64,000 nucleotides of DNA, taken from positions 2,237,001-2,301,000 of the forward strand of contig NC_045142.1 in the NCBI RefSeq assembly GCF_008831285.2, in the 5' to 3' direction. Below, one piece after another: positions 23,361 through 36,300 of this stretch. The notes beneath the pieces are model-generated. The model worked only from the letters and a program-made list of their open reading frames with translations. It made no database searches and was not told the origin of the DNA. The position numbers and the translations under genes are program-made. This DNA is from Nymphaea colorata (taxonomy: Eukaryota; Streptophyta; Magnoliopsida; Nymphaeales; Nymphaeaceae). The stretch's first letter is position 1. Every line of letters begins with the position of its first letter.

Positions 23361-24734
23361 CTAAGAAAGATTGCTGGACCTCTTCTTGAAAGAGCTAGTC
23401 GCTTTGCTTTTCAACTGGCGTTTCTTCTCCAATGGGCTTTTCCGATGGGGCAACATAACATTCGGGGGTTGATTCTGGGTATCATCAATAGCCATAGAAT
23501 CCTTACTTTGGTGGGCTTGAAGGCTGCTTGCGCTCGCCATCCTCATAGATTCGGATGGAGCATTTGTTGTATTACAAGTTCTATCATGTTCCATCATTTC
23601 AACGTCAGACTCCTTGCCCTTCGCAGGTGACTCCTTAGCGTGCTCTACTGATTTCCTACTGGTGTGCTCAGATTTCTGCTTATATCTAGTCCCTTCCTCT
23701 TCTGCATTGACACCATCCTCTTTCTCGAGCAAACTGTGAAGGGCTGAGAATCTGTTGGCCTGGCCAGCTTGACCAGCCATTTTACTCCGGGAAAAGGACC
23801 GACGTTTGGGGCTTTTAACTGTCATCCAGGCCTTCCCATCATCTACTGTTGCAGGATCTTCTGAGGGGTCTTGCTTCAGCTCCTCACAAGCGAAAGTAAA
23901 GTGGGACGTCGCCCCACACCTAAGGCAGTATTTCACCTTCGATTCATATTCAACGCTTTGCGCCAGGGCAACACCTTCTTCAAACGATATTCTAACTTCA
24001 TTCACTGGAATAAAGCCCAGCGGAACCTCAAGGAGCACACACGCATACCCCAAACTAGCGACCTCCTTAGTGAATGTGTCAGCTTCCGTAAACGTTGCCC
24101 CCATCATTTCAGCAAGCCTCTGGAAAATCCCCTTTTTCCATAACTCTGGTGGAAGATCTGGTAGCCGCACCCAGATGCGAACCCTACTCGATGATTCGAG
24201 TTTTAGAGGCAAACCAGGTTGCCATCGATTAGCGACAAGGACTCGCCCCCCAACTTTCCAGCATCCAGGCGCTAGAATCACTTGCAGGTCAGCCTCAATT
24301 GAGGCCCTAATGAGGAACAATCCCTTACCTACTGATGAGAACTTAATCGGACCTAATCCTGCCCAAAGAGAACGAAGGGAGGAGAAAATAAAACCATAGT
24401 CTAACCTGTTTCGGGTGCGTCCGCCTGAAAGCGTAGCAATGGCTGAGAACCGGAACGGGGCTTTAAGCTTCTCATGTGCTGATTTGGGAACGAACAGCTC
24501 CTTGCTGCCATCCACCTCTCGAATCTCCACCTCTTTCAGATTATCTTCTTCATCACTCTTGCACCCTTCCACAATGGATGCCCACGAGGGACCCTTTGCA
24601 TCTGCCGTAGAGGGACCCTTTGCAACTGCCGTCACTATGGAAGGAGCAGCAGACTGAACACGAGCATTCCCTCCTTCCTCCATTCCGCAATCCATCTCTA
24701 TGCCAGCATTAGGATCAGGCGTATCTCCTTCCAT
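23361..24734 (-). CDS. LINE ORF1: DUF4283 RNA-binding protein with CCHC zinc knuckle
   Basis: The 457-aa nucleic-acid-binding partner of the LINE ORF2. Open frame extends up to a GTG at 24815, but the first ATG is at 24732-24734. A DUF4283-type domain spans about 90-230 (FSSLRSLWAGLG, RVRIWVRLPDLPPELW). A zinc knuckle C270-x2-C273-x4-H278-x4-C283 follows. The C-terminal third is Ser/Lys/Glu-rich and probably disordered. It lies 232 bases before ORF2 on the same strand, the standard order in plant LINEs. A small internal duplication (AKGPS twice near residues 38-50) comes from a tandem repeat of GAGGGACCCTTTGCA. Confidence 0.9.
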   Translation of the reverse strand: MEGDTPDPNAGIEMDCGMEEGGNARVQSAAPSIVTAVAKGPSTADAKGPSWASIVEGCKSDEEDNLKEVEIREVDGSKELFVPKSAHEKLKAPFRFSAIATLSGGRTRNRLDYGFIFSSLRSLWAGLGPIKFSSVGKGLFLIRASIEADLQVILAPGCWKVGGRVLVANRWQPGLPLKLESSSRVRIWVRLPDLPPELWKKGIFQRLAEMMGATFTEADTFTKEVASLGYACVLLEVPLGFIPVNEVRISFEEGVALAQSVEYESKVKYCLRCGATSHFTFACEELKQDPSEDPATVDDGKAWMTVKSPKRRSFSRSKMAGQAGQANRFSALHSLLEKEDGVNAEEEGTRYKQKSEHTSRKSVEHAKESPAKGKESDVEMMEHDRTCNTTNAPSESMRMASASSLQAHQSKDSMAIDDTQNQPPNVMLPHRKSPLEKKRQLKSKATSSFKKRSSNLS

Positions 24735-24840
24735 CGCCAATGAATAACAGATCGCCGGCCAGCCGACAGATCGCCGGCCAGCCGGCCGGCCACGAGAAGG
24801 GCACCGGTCGGCCACCAGAGAACCCTAGCCCTTGCTTTCA

Positions 24841-27800
24841 CACCAATTTATAATAATATATCACTTAAAATGGCAAAGCCTTAAGCCCATATTTGACAGT
24901 TTTCGGAAAAGGCATTGCTCTTATTAAAAAAACACAAAAGGTAGTTTATATATATATATATATATCTATATATAAAATATGAACCGTGACTTTAGCTTTT
25001 TTTAAAGTTACCCAGCGGTCTAATTGTGGCGGTTCTATTAACATAATGGATGGTAAAAAAAAAAACTATGAGAAAAAAAAATGTTCATTTCCATCACTTA
25101 CTATTAGTTTTCACATTTTTATATACTCTTTTCTCTCAACCACTCATTTGCATCAGATGAATAGCTAGAGTCATAATTTACTCACTCATATATATGTAAA
25201 AGTAAAAGTAGGCTCGAAAAATTTAAAAAAAAAATCAATGGTTTCAACAAAATGAATGTTGATAAAGGGCATCATGGTGGCATGCGATTGGCTGTCGTGA
25301 TTTTGTGGTGCAACATCCTTTCCTTGAAAGGGACATGTACAAAGCATCTGAATGTTAATTAACAAGAGAATATAAATATACTAAAATGATGAATATAAAT
25401 ATACTAAAATAAACTACATATTCTCATAGAACACTTTGCTAATATTAGACTACTTTTCTCTTGCTTTGTCTTTTATTTGAGGTTTCGGAGGTCAATTTTA
25501 TAGCTTGGATATGGGTTCGGGTCATGTGTTCTTTCAGCCTTTTCTGGGTCTACACGTTTAGACTTCAAATTTTGTTCTGCTATTCACTTGTTCATAACTT
25601 TTTCATCTTGTGGGTGTTTGATCACTTCAGGTTTTGGACATAAAATTCAGATTGTATCATGCTTTTTCTTATATATCGAAAGTCATCGTTCAACAAGTTA
25701 GGGATTTTAAGGTAGATGTAAAATTCACATTTTATCTTTTGCAATAACGACAAAAAGTCTAATCTAATATGAGAGAGAGGGTCTAATGTTTGATCCATTG
25801 GAACTCAAATTTTTTACGCAACTTACGTCACTGTACATCAAGGGCAATCAAACACTCTCTTAAATCTTTCTCATTTTTTGGCATCTCTCTCTTTCACACA
25901 CAAAAAGGATGAATGTGATGTTTGGATGAAGGGAAAGTAATGAAAATTGAGGGAAAAGGATGGTTGTTCTTGTATTTAGTTGACTAGTTAAGAAGGAGAG
26001 AAAGAAAACGAAAACCAGAAGCCCTGTTTTGATATAGGTAAAGGAAAAAAAAATATTAATATAAATTGAATCAATCCAAAAATTGGAGAGATTGGCATAG
26101 AAAGGAAAGCATAGTTGGAAAACTCGCTGGGATAAAATTGAAAATCACCCGAGTCAACTTGGATCGCCAACAAATATGCCATAATCAAGGTTTGGCCCGA
26201 GTCAGCTCTGACTGGCCTTTGACTTGCCCAATTCAGCTGCAGTAATTTACATTATGGTTATTTGAATACTCTACCAAGTCGATGAGCTCGTTGACCCTGT
26301 GACTCAGTCATCTGCCAATCCGAGTTCATGAGTTTGCCAACGATAAAGGAAAGCCATGTGACATTTTTTTGTTCCTCAGTCTCTTTTTTTTCTTTTCCTT
26401 TCCGTTTATTCTTTTTTCTCCCTTTCCTTTCATCCAAATAGGGCGGAAGTCTCGTTGGTAAATCGATAAGTTTCAATACTAAAGGTGATTATCCCAGCAG
26501 AGAACTGGCTTTAATCCTTCATAGAACCCTGAAAGTCTAGGGTTGCAAATAAGTTGGATGAGGCTAAGATAACTAAATACATTTACAAGTTGGATGGATA
26601 TCAAATCCAGTACAACCAAGAATGACAAAACCCTCAAACCAGATCCATTTCACTAGCAACCTTGAGTAAAACGGCCCACCGCATCTTAACTAGTTGAATG
26701 AGATTACTCAAGAGTTCAATCCAAGCACTTAAACTCAAACTTTATCTTTACTGGAAAGTGCCGCAAGATCTAAAGCATTGAAACCCATTATTATTTTAAC
26801 TTTTATTCTTCATATGGGTCATTTTCTTTCCCAAGCATCATTTTTTGTTAACTTAGGAAAAGAATGAAAAAAAGTGTTTTTTCTTGATGGCATTCATTCA
26901 TGGGGCTTTGACTACAATAAAGTAGGAGGCAGAATAAACTGGTTCTGCATTGTAGGATGGTGCTCTTTTTTATATATATATATATAGGTTGGTCCTAATT
27001 TTTGATTGAGACTTTTTTTTTCTTTTGCTGAATAAGAAGAATATTTCATCCTACTGGCCAAAGGAGAATCAAAGCTCCTACCTATACCTTTGTCCTCCTA
27101 ATATATAGGGTCTACTTTCGGTGCTCAGGAGGGCCACCCTTGTCTTGGTTACCCCCCATTTGCAGCACAGAAAGTTGATGCCCCAAGACCACCTAGAGCT
27201 CTTGTCTCATCCATTGCACCAACTCCTTTGAGGACTATACCTTCTTTTTCTATACTCAAAACTCGGATTTCGTCAAAATTGGAGCCGGGTCAAATGGACC
27301 TGTTGGTGGAACCTGCATCACATGTGCACCCATGTGCCAAACTAGTACTTAAACTTAACTTCAAGTGGGGCCTTATTAGTTAAATCAAGCTAAAGCGACA
27401 TTAGTGAATGATCTAAACTCAAGGTTCCCAGTTAAGCTCAATGAAATTCACACATGCTCCATTAAATTGAAACATGAAGAGAAGAAAATGTTTGTTTTCG
27501 AGGGAGCTGGTGCAATGGTCAGTGTTTGGGCTGGTAGCCGTCCAGTTTATATTTTGAATCACCAGGGCATCGACTCTCTATACTGAAAAAAAAAGTGCTT
27601 GACACACAAGTTGAAACAAAGTAGTGAGGCGAACATCCCAAGGCACTGAAAGTATGCCATGTACTCTAAAAAGACAAGGGGTTGGGTGGGAGCTTCTGCT
27701 CTCATGTAGGTGGTAGGATGAAATACTCTTTCTGCTCATCCAAAGAAAAGATAATGTCTAATGTTTGAGCACACAAATAGCAAATATCATCTACCTTTAA

Positions 27801-29750
27801 AGTTAATATATAGATCAATGCTTAACTTTCGAGAAAAAAATTTCAAAAGCCCTTTATTAACAAGCTGCATTAATTTTTGATATAAGATAATGATATATAC
27901 CTCTTTTGAGGATAAAAATAGCTTTCATTTGCCAAGGAAGAACCAATTCTTTACAAGGGATGTTTTAATACTTTATATAAAAAATTATTGATTTTTGTTC
28001 ATAGGTAACTCTTCGAGAAATTCTGTCAAAAGTTCAACATCTATTTGTTAACTTTTAAAAGTTGAGAAGTGATCTATTATCTGCATAAAAGTTATATGCA
28101 CTTTTTGTAAGCAATTAGTGCCTTGTCTGTAGGGGTTTCTACTTGGTTCTGACTCAGCCCGATTTATTTTCAGCTCGACTCGAGCTTTTTTTAGTGTAGA
28201 TACCTCTTAACTCATCCAACTGCACGTGGAGACATATGTCTACGTTCCTCTCTATGCATCATCTGAACTCTGATTGGATTCGATGACAAATGGTCAAGCA
28301 TGTTTTTGTGCTTTGGACCTTATCCCAACATTATCTCTAATGTGTTTATTTGTCTCTTCACAATTGGTGTTTTGGTTGTCCTGGATCCTAGCCGTTAGTA
28401 TTCCTAGTTTTATCATGTCTTTTCTTCAGAAGCTTATAACCCATGACTCTGATTCGCAAAAGATATATAGAAAATGGGTCCACGCCAACTAAGGCCGACC
28501 ATCGATGGTCGGCGTAGAACTGATGCTTCCACTAAGCAATGGTTTTCGAGTCGGGGTAAAGCTTTTTCAAGGCCCAGGCTGCTTAGAAATGTCAAATCAC
28601 ATTAGTACTTTTTAGATACCTTTTTCCTCATACTATGCACATGAAAAGCACATCCCTTTTTCCATAGGGAAAGCTATTCCCAAGCCAAATTCCAAAGAAA
28701 GCAACACACTTTTATAGCTCAAATGTTAGTTTTCTTCGTTATAGCTGTTATCTAGGGACTTTTCCTAGAAATTCATGGATAATTAAGCTTTGTCAATATT
28801 ATTTTGTCTTTGATTAAGACTTCTAATGAATCATTTGGGCAACTCCTCAGCTTCGCGAGCACTGCTGCCACAAGTGGCAAGTAAGAGGAAAATGTGAAGA
28901 GTGTCAAGTTGAAAGATTAATTTTTGTCCATTGAAAATCTTTCTAAGCACCTTACATGTGGACAACAAATCAACATCAAGAGGAGAGGTGGAGTCAAGAT
29001 TTTTTTTCCCTAAGGGGTCACTTTGTAATTTCTAAAACTTTTAGAAAAACTAAACAAAAAAATTTGAAATTACTAAGTAGTGAGATTTCAATTTTTCAAA
29101 ATCTTAGGGAACCATGGCCCCCTGCCAGCCCTCCTTTGGCTCCTCTTATCGAAAGATTTAATGACTATCAAAAAGAAGAAAAATTTAAGGTCTTGTATAA
29201 GGGCCAAGATTTTCATGAGAACGATTTTACTGTTATGACATTTAATTGGATTGACAAGATGAGTGGTGATTCCTAATTGATTCGCCTGAATCGATCAATC
29301 AGCCGATTTACTGAATCGGCAGAGTGCCGATCCGGTTCCTTAACTGAATTTAATAACACTAGTTTTTTTAATTAAGATTTTGAATGGTGATTACTTAGTG
29401 GAACTTTTCTTTTTGCAGTCACAAGGGCCCATTTTATTTAATCTGAGTGGGTGTTCTGGAGTCGCGAATTCAAAATTAGCACAAAAATGATATAATTTTA
29501 CTGTAAAAGTTATCAAAATCTTGAAGGTTCGTACTTAGGGGAAAAAAAGATGAAGTAATGGAATGAGATTGGAAGCAGTCACTTGAGCCGTTACCAAAAG
29601 TGCAAAGATCAAAAGGGTTGCTTAGAAAGACAACTAAGAAAGTTGAACAAAGAGAATAGGAATCCAAATTCAGAGAAAGAGAGAGAGATGCTCAGAAACA
29701 CAGCTAAGAAAGTGGAAAGTTGAGGAAAGAATTCAATTTCTGAGTGGGGA
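24841..29750. other. Gene-free stretch between the LINE and the DAR2-type gene
   Basis: No gene is supported. Contents: (TA)n at 24950-24972; a 23-base tandem duplication GAATATAAATATACTAAAATGAT at 25369-25414; (TA)n near 26970-26986; a perfect 20-base palindrome at 28494-28513; and a possible degenerate hAT-like element at about 28987-29150. The final 400 bases become GA-rich on approach to the next gene. Open frames are short and resemble no family. Confidence 0.55.
28494..28513. repeat. Perfect 20-bp palindrome
   Basis: GCCGACCATC is followed immediately by its exact reverse complement, with no loop. Flanking ACGCC (28482-28486) and GGCGT (28511-28515) extend the symmetry imperfectly. No gene adjoins it. 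Confidence 0.9.
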
Positions 29751-30207
29751 TGCTTGGCAATTTGAGATTCTCTCTCCTTCAAAAATCTTTTCTGGAGAGG
29801 GGAGTTGGAAACTTCCCGCCCCCAAACATACCAGCCTCCTCTCTCCTTCCTTTTCCACGCCAGCACAAGAATCGGCATATCTATCTCTCTCTATCTGGGA
29901 GTTTTGGCGATTGGAGAATGCCTCCAGTGCAAGAATCTCTTGCTTTTCCCACGCCATCACCAATATTCGTTTCTCCTTTATATCCTTCCTTAGGGGCCCC
30001 CATGGCCCTCTTCTCCTTACCTTCCCATTCCTCCTCCTTTTTCCTCTCTCTTCTTTTGTGTTATTTTCCCTGTGGAGAACGCGTACCGACACCGAGAACG
30101 GTTGGTCGAACAAGCCTTGTAAGCGTCCTTCTTAGCCCCTCATCCGTGGCTTATGCCATAGAGAATCCTTTTTCCATTCGCCGAACTTAAGCTCGTTTAC
30201 GTCGAGA

Positions 30208-30255
30208 ATGGCCGCTTCTGGTACCAATCATCTCATGCATCCATGTGTCTCCGGT

Positions 30256-30304
<49 letters not shown>

Positions 30305-33300
30305 CGCTCTCATGTGATAAATGAATCCTTTTGTTGATTAATCCTATATGGTATCCATTTTTTTCCCTTCAAATTCACCGTTTTGACGGCTACCCGTTAG
30401 TTGAAAGGACATAATAATGCTGGGTCTCTATAATTTTGACAATCTTATGCTGCAATATGCGGAATAATGATAAGTTCCATTTAGAACCCCTGATCGACTG
30501 GTAGAATGCTATTTGATGGTAATCAGAAACAGGATCTCAGACGCAAGTGATTGCTTCTGAGTCCTATGCTCTGTAAGGGTACTTCTAATTGATCCCCGTC
30601 TCCTACATGGGATTGGAAAAATGGGAGAGTGATATTGGTCCATGACAAGCCCTGTGTATTCGCACAGTAATGATGAATTTACTACGAAAGAGAATTAACA
30701 GAAACGATACAATTACGGGACAATGAAGAAAAAGTGGCCTTTTTGTTAAATTTATTTCTCTTGACAATAGAAATGAAAGTTGCAGACTTTAGGCAAGAAA
30801 AAAAGTATGTCATAGATGCAGATTCTGGTAGGAGTCCCCATCGCTAAATGACCAACAATTGAAATTGATGAAAGCTATATGCCAGTTTCATCACAACTTG
30901 GCGTTGTACTACACAAGTTCCATCCGATCAAGGATCGTATATTTGTCAACTGCAAGATGCGTAAATTATGTTCTAGTATGTCCACTAGGCAGGTCCTAAT
31001 TCTTGTTCCATTCTCTACTTTGAGAACTTTGTTTAGGATTGCTACTAAGTATTGCTAATTGGATATTCATGTTCTTTTGTCACTAGCTGGATGGAACATT
31101 GTTCACCATTGACCACTGATATTGGTGCACTCTTCGATGGATATTTTGTTGTTCAATAGCTAACATAATTCTTGTAATTTTGATCTCACAACTAATTTTA
31201 CCCCGACATGGTAGTTTGAGGGATGCTTATCTGCAATTGTGTATGTGTGAACTACAACCACGTCTGTATCTTGAACTCATTCACTAATTCCTCTTTGCGG
31301 ATGCAACCTTTAAGCTGCTCAAGATACTCTGCTAGGTGTTGTAATTTTGAGTATCATTACTCATTAGTAGCGTCAGCTTTCATGTTCTGCACAAACAGGT
31401 TTTTTTCCTATAGTAGAACAATTTGTTCCAGAGGGACCAGAAACACACCATTTAACTCATTAGTTGTAGAAAGAATATCTATCCTTGTATAATCTGCAGA
31501 CCATTTTCTTTATCACCCCAAGCTAAATCTATTATCTGCAAAGGCATTTGGGTTGTGGATGGAAGATCAATTGTGTTAGATTTTTTTTTTTTAAAAAAAA
31601 GGTTTCATGAATGCGACTAGATTGATTATGATGTTGCCACTAATTTATTTTTCTTTTGCTGATTTTGTGTACAATAATAAGGCTGCCATTCTTCACCTTG
31701 CATTCCTAAGCGATCTCGATTAATAAGGTGGCTTAGCAAGCTGTTCAAGGGGTCAAATCACAGAATAACAAATGGTCGATGTCCAAGGGCTGTAGGAGAT
31801 GAGAAGATATCTTGGCATGCTCCAGTGAATTCTTTGGTAAGATGTACATATTATCTTCCTTTAAAGCATAATTTGACATAGTTCGGCAGTTTTGACCCTC
31901 TGGCTTCTCATGCTTTTCAATTTTGTGGCATATCTAAAGGTTTTTTGTCCAAAGTTTTGCACCTGAAAGAAGTACAGATGCTTGCATCGAGTACCCTGTG
32001 TAAATAATCAGTCTTCTGATAAATTGGTTGCTTATTTGAAGTGGTCATGCACTTACAGTTTTATCATAATTTACTTCACTTTGTCATCTTCATAGTTATA
32101 GAATCTCAAAGATACTTTTCTCTTCTCTCTGTTTATCATATGACTTGAGTCTTTGTTTTCATCAGGATGAAAGATCAAGATCTGAAAATGAAGATCTAGA
32201 CCATGCAATCGCACTTTCTTTGGATGAAGAATATAAGAAACACAATGGTTAGCACTTCTTTGTAAAGATTCTTGCAGCATTGCTAGTTCCCTTACCTTTT
32301 ATTTTGCAACAATTTTTGGAAAGCCCTTACGAAATGCAAATTCATAGGTCCTTCCAACATTCTCCAGTATAATAGTGATGGCTATTGATTTCTATTTATT
32401 CAGGTTGCAGGCCAGAAGCTGATAGTGATGAAGACCTTGCTAGGGCCATCCAGGAAAGCATGAACGTGTCTCTCTACCCATCCCACCCAACACCATATAC
32501 GCCTGGGCCGTTTTTTCATCCAGGAAATAGGTCACCTTTCAAAGCCTTTCTTTATCCTACCATGTAATCACTTCTTGTAGTTCAGATAACTTTTTACTTT
32601 TGAGTGTTCATATGCAGTGAATATTCATAAGTTGTGAACAAACTAGGGAGTGGTTTTCATATTTGTTCTCAATACACCCAGAAATGGGTTAGGTCGTGGT
32701 TTGCCTTTAATACTCTCGACGTTCCTAGTATGTCGGCTTTGTAACTCATAGTAGGTAGCCTGATTAGGTAATCTATTGCTGATATAAGATCAATCTTGTT
32801 GGAAGTAAGTGGCATTGGATGTCCACATTGTGAAAACAAGCAAGAGGATGGCGATTAGGTGACTTATCCTGTGAGCTGGGCTCACGAAAGTTAGAATGTC
32901 TCACTTGATTATGCAAGTCACTGTGGGTTGGTGCACTTTGCACTTAAGGATCATGGAGTCTTTTGCTCTTCAAAAAAATACTATGCTTGACTTTATAAGG
33001 CCCATCTTCTTTAGTTTTATTTTGAAAATATAAGAGATTTTATTTAATAATGTCTACAAATTTATGTCTACAGTACCTCCATTTGACGTGACATGTTTTA
33101 GCAGAATTTGTGGTGGATGTCATCATGAAATATTTTCTGGACGCTACCTAAGCTGCATGGGAGCCTTTTGGCATCCTCAGTGCTTCCGTTGCCATGCTTG
33201 TGGGGAGCCAATAACCGAGTCTGAGGTATTTCATCTTCAATAGTTTGTTGCTTATGATTGTCATTTAACAGTGTGCCAGTTATTTTTCAGTTGTAGAATT

Positions 33301-36300
33301 ATTTTTTATTAGGCTGGGAGTGTTTCCACCACAATTTGCAACAATAACTCTTCCAGAAGGACTGACTTTAATGAGGGAATTCCTTTCACAGTTTTCTTTG
33401 TCAGGTTCTGATCCTTATCATAAACATTGTTATAAGGAGTTGCACCATCCCAAATGTGATGTCTGCCACCACTTTGTAAGTGCATTGACTGGCACTTGCT
33501 CTTATCATTTCATTTAACCTAAATTTGTTGCTTTGCCCATGCTAAGCCATGCAGGTTCCAATGCTATATTATAAGAAGCTGTTTTGTCAAATTATTCTCA
33601 AATTATCATTCATATTTTTTCACACACTATTGGATTATTTATGTAAGTCAAACTCAAAAGATTAATCAGGTCACATGGTGATCTGCCGAAAGATGTAAAG
33701 CATTTTCTCCTTTGGGGATAACACGGGTGGTATATGCATGTTAAATGGAGACATAGTCAGTTGGATTTTATGAATCAGTGCATGTGTGCATCTTCACCAA
33801 GTGTTGCTACAATTTAGCCTTGGTTTGATGATCAAGTGGAAGGTTTTAGTTTTTCATTTTAATAATTTTACATTTATATACCTGCTCCATTTTGTAATTG
33901 TGAAGTCAGTCTCAAAAACCTCGGAAGTTCCCATGTATGTCAAGAGAATGATGAAAATCCTTGTGTAATCAAGAATTTTTAATTTGCTGGTCGGTATTTT
34001 GTGTCTTGATGTTTGATATAACATGTATTCAGTTGGTTCCTTTTTCCAGCTCTTTTAGCGTTACAGTGCAATCACCGTAACTTAAGTCCTTTTTAGCCTA
34101 TTGTTGGTTCTGCATGAATTCCAGCTAAAACAGTTGCCCCTTTTTTCTTTTTTCTGTTTGCTTTTAAATGATTTACTGTGCTATAAAAACTTTTCTGTAA
34201 AAATGGGTTACTTGCATTACCTTTTCTAAGATCTGCTGAGGCACAAGATGACTTTCTCTTCTCTTGAAAATGAACCTGTATGATATTTGTTTTTAATTCA
34301 AATGGTACCCTATCCAACCTAAGTTAAACATGTTATATCTTCTCGTATTCTGCCTCCTCCAGATTCCCACAAACAGAGCTGGCCTAATTGAGTATAGAGC
34401 ACATCCATTTTGGGGCCAGAAATATTGTCCTTCTCATGAGCATGATAACACGCCTCGCTGTTGTAGTTGTGAGCGCATGGAGGTATCCAGATTCTCTGTT
34501 TATTTATATACCTCCTTCTTTTCTGTGTATAATTGCTTTCAGGTTTCAAGAATAGTTGTTATGATAATAATATGTGAGTTTGCCAAATAGTCAAGGAATA
34601 CAAGATTTATTTCTTTGGAAGATGGGCGCTGTTTATGCCTGGAATGTCTGGAAACTGCTGTAATGGATACCGGCGAGTGCCAGCCACTTTACCATGCCAT
34701 CAGGGACTACTATGAAGGAATGAACATGAAACTGGATCAAGAAATTCCCATGCTTCTAGTTGAGAGACAGGCCCTCAATGATGCCATGGAAGGCGAGAAG
34801 GTTCAGAAATTAATTTGGAGACCTTTTTCATTTTGAATTTCCTGTTGTTACAAAAATGATTCTGTTCCCAGGGTCATCATCACATGCCTGAGACAAGAGG
34901 CCTATGCCTTTCAGAGGAGCAGACTGTTACCACTGTATGAGGATTTCTAATTTATGCCTCTTAAGTTTCTAGTTCAGGTTGGACTCTTTTCTGAAGTCTC
35001 GACAGTGTTTCTTATTAGAGTCCACATTTGTCTTCTCATGTACAGATCTCTAAGAAGCCAGACATTGGAGAGAACAAAGTAAAAAATATGCGAACTCAAC
35101 AAAAGAGATTGACTCGAAGATGTGAAGTCACAGCCATTCTGATCCTTTATGGGCTTCCAAGGTACTCACTTTCTCATCCAATATTGTGGTTTTGAGAGGG
35201 AAACGTGTAAAAAGTCGACATTCTATGATGTCCTGTTGTGGTAAATGATCAGGGCCCACAACTATATATTCCCAGTCTCATGTTTTTACATCTGTAAGAA
35301 TCCTAAATAATCATTTTAATTACCTTTTATTTGGACAAGACTGAAGACTCTGCGTTTGGTCATACATATCAAAGATCACCTTCTATGCCCTATCTTCTAC
35401 TAGTATTTCATAAGTGAAAATTCGCTTTCAGGAAGCTCCGGTAATGCATCTTCATTTTCAATGCCAACAGTCCAAATCTCATGTATTGTAGATGAAATTC
35501 GAGTAATATTTATTTGAACTTTCAAATCATGAGATGTCTTTTCTCATGAGCTGAACCGTATTCAACTATCTAAGGGTTTGTAAGATATATTGTCTTTTCC
35601 ATTTCTGCTGTCTTTTATAAGTAACAATTCCTCCCAATAAGGTTGACAGTCGTGGGGGTACTCAAATCAAATTCATGTTTCACGTACTCAAATTCATGGT
35701 TCACTCTTCATAGTCGAACAACGTTAGTTGAGCAACTATTTCTCCTGTAGATCCAATCTGCCTTAAGTGCAGTAGGCTATATCCTGTTCCTAACCTGGCT
35801 AGGCTCAGGTGAAGTGTCGTCTGTGCAACTTCCACAAGGCACTAGCATTTTATAGTTACAGATTCAAAGCTTAACTTGAAGGCAACGAGTACAAAACTTC
35901 TTCGGGAACTGGCATTGTCTATTTTCTTAGCAATTATCTTTCTTTGTTTTACTAGTTATGTGTTGGGTGCCCACGCAGATTGTTAACCGGCTCTATTTTG
36001 GCTCATGAATTGATGCATGGCTGGTTGCGCCTTAAAGGTAAGGTGGTGGTTTTCTGGTTTTCATTTTGATGATGACCTGCTGAAAGGTGATTTCCTTCTA
36101 GTTTTGATAGTCTCTCTCTGCCTCTCTGTGCACTTGCAATATGCTATTCTCTAATAAGTATTGATACTGCAGGCTACCGCAATTTAAGCCCCGAGGTGGA
36201 GGAAGGAATATGTCAAGTGCTGTCATTTATGTGGCTTGAGTCGGAAGTGATGGCGGGCTCAAGTAGTGGTGCATCCTCCTCATCCTCGTCATTTTATTCA

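Larger units (their letters stand above)
18905..24840 (-). mobile_element. Plant L1-type LINE with both ORFs intact
   Basis: A non-LTR retrotransposon read right to left. Order on the minus strand: GC-rich 5' leader (about 24840-24735), ORF1 (24734-23361), 232-base spacer, ORF2 (23128-19046), short 3' UTR, then an A-rich tail seen on the plus strand as T runs at about 18905-18927. The 3' UTR has an AATAAA-like signal (plus-strand TTTATT at 18982-18987) and a small GC hairpin just beyond it (GGGGTTAGCCCC, 18966-18977), a 3' arrangement familiar from plant LINEs. Both frames lack stops and frameshifts over 5.4 kb, so insertion was probably recent. I could not find a convincing target-site duplication, so the outer limits are approximate. 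Confidence 0.85.

Noticed and set aside
22217-24399. Plus-strand frames of 145 and 197 codons opposite the LINE
   Set aside because: They are antisense shadows of ORF2 and ORF1, which have clear domains on the minus strand.
24735-24815. N-terminal extension of LINE ORF1 from a GTG
   Set aside because: There is no ATG in it; it lies in the GC-rich 5' leader and resembles no known domain.
18850-24900. Target-site duplication of the LINE
   Set aside because: Short partial matches such as CTTAAA near both ends are too weak to be believed.
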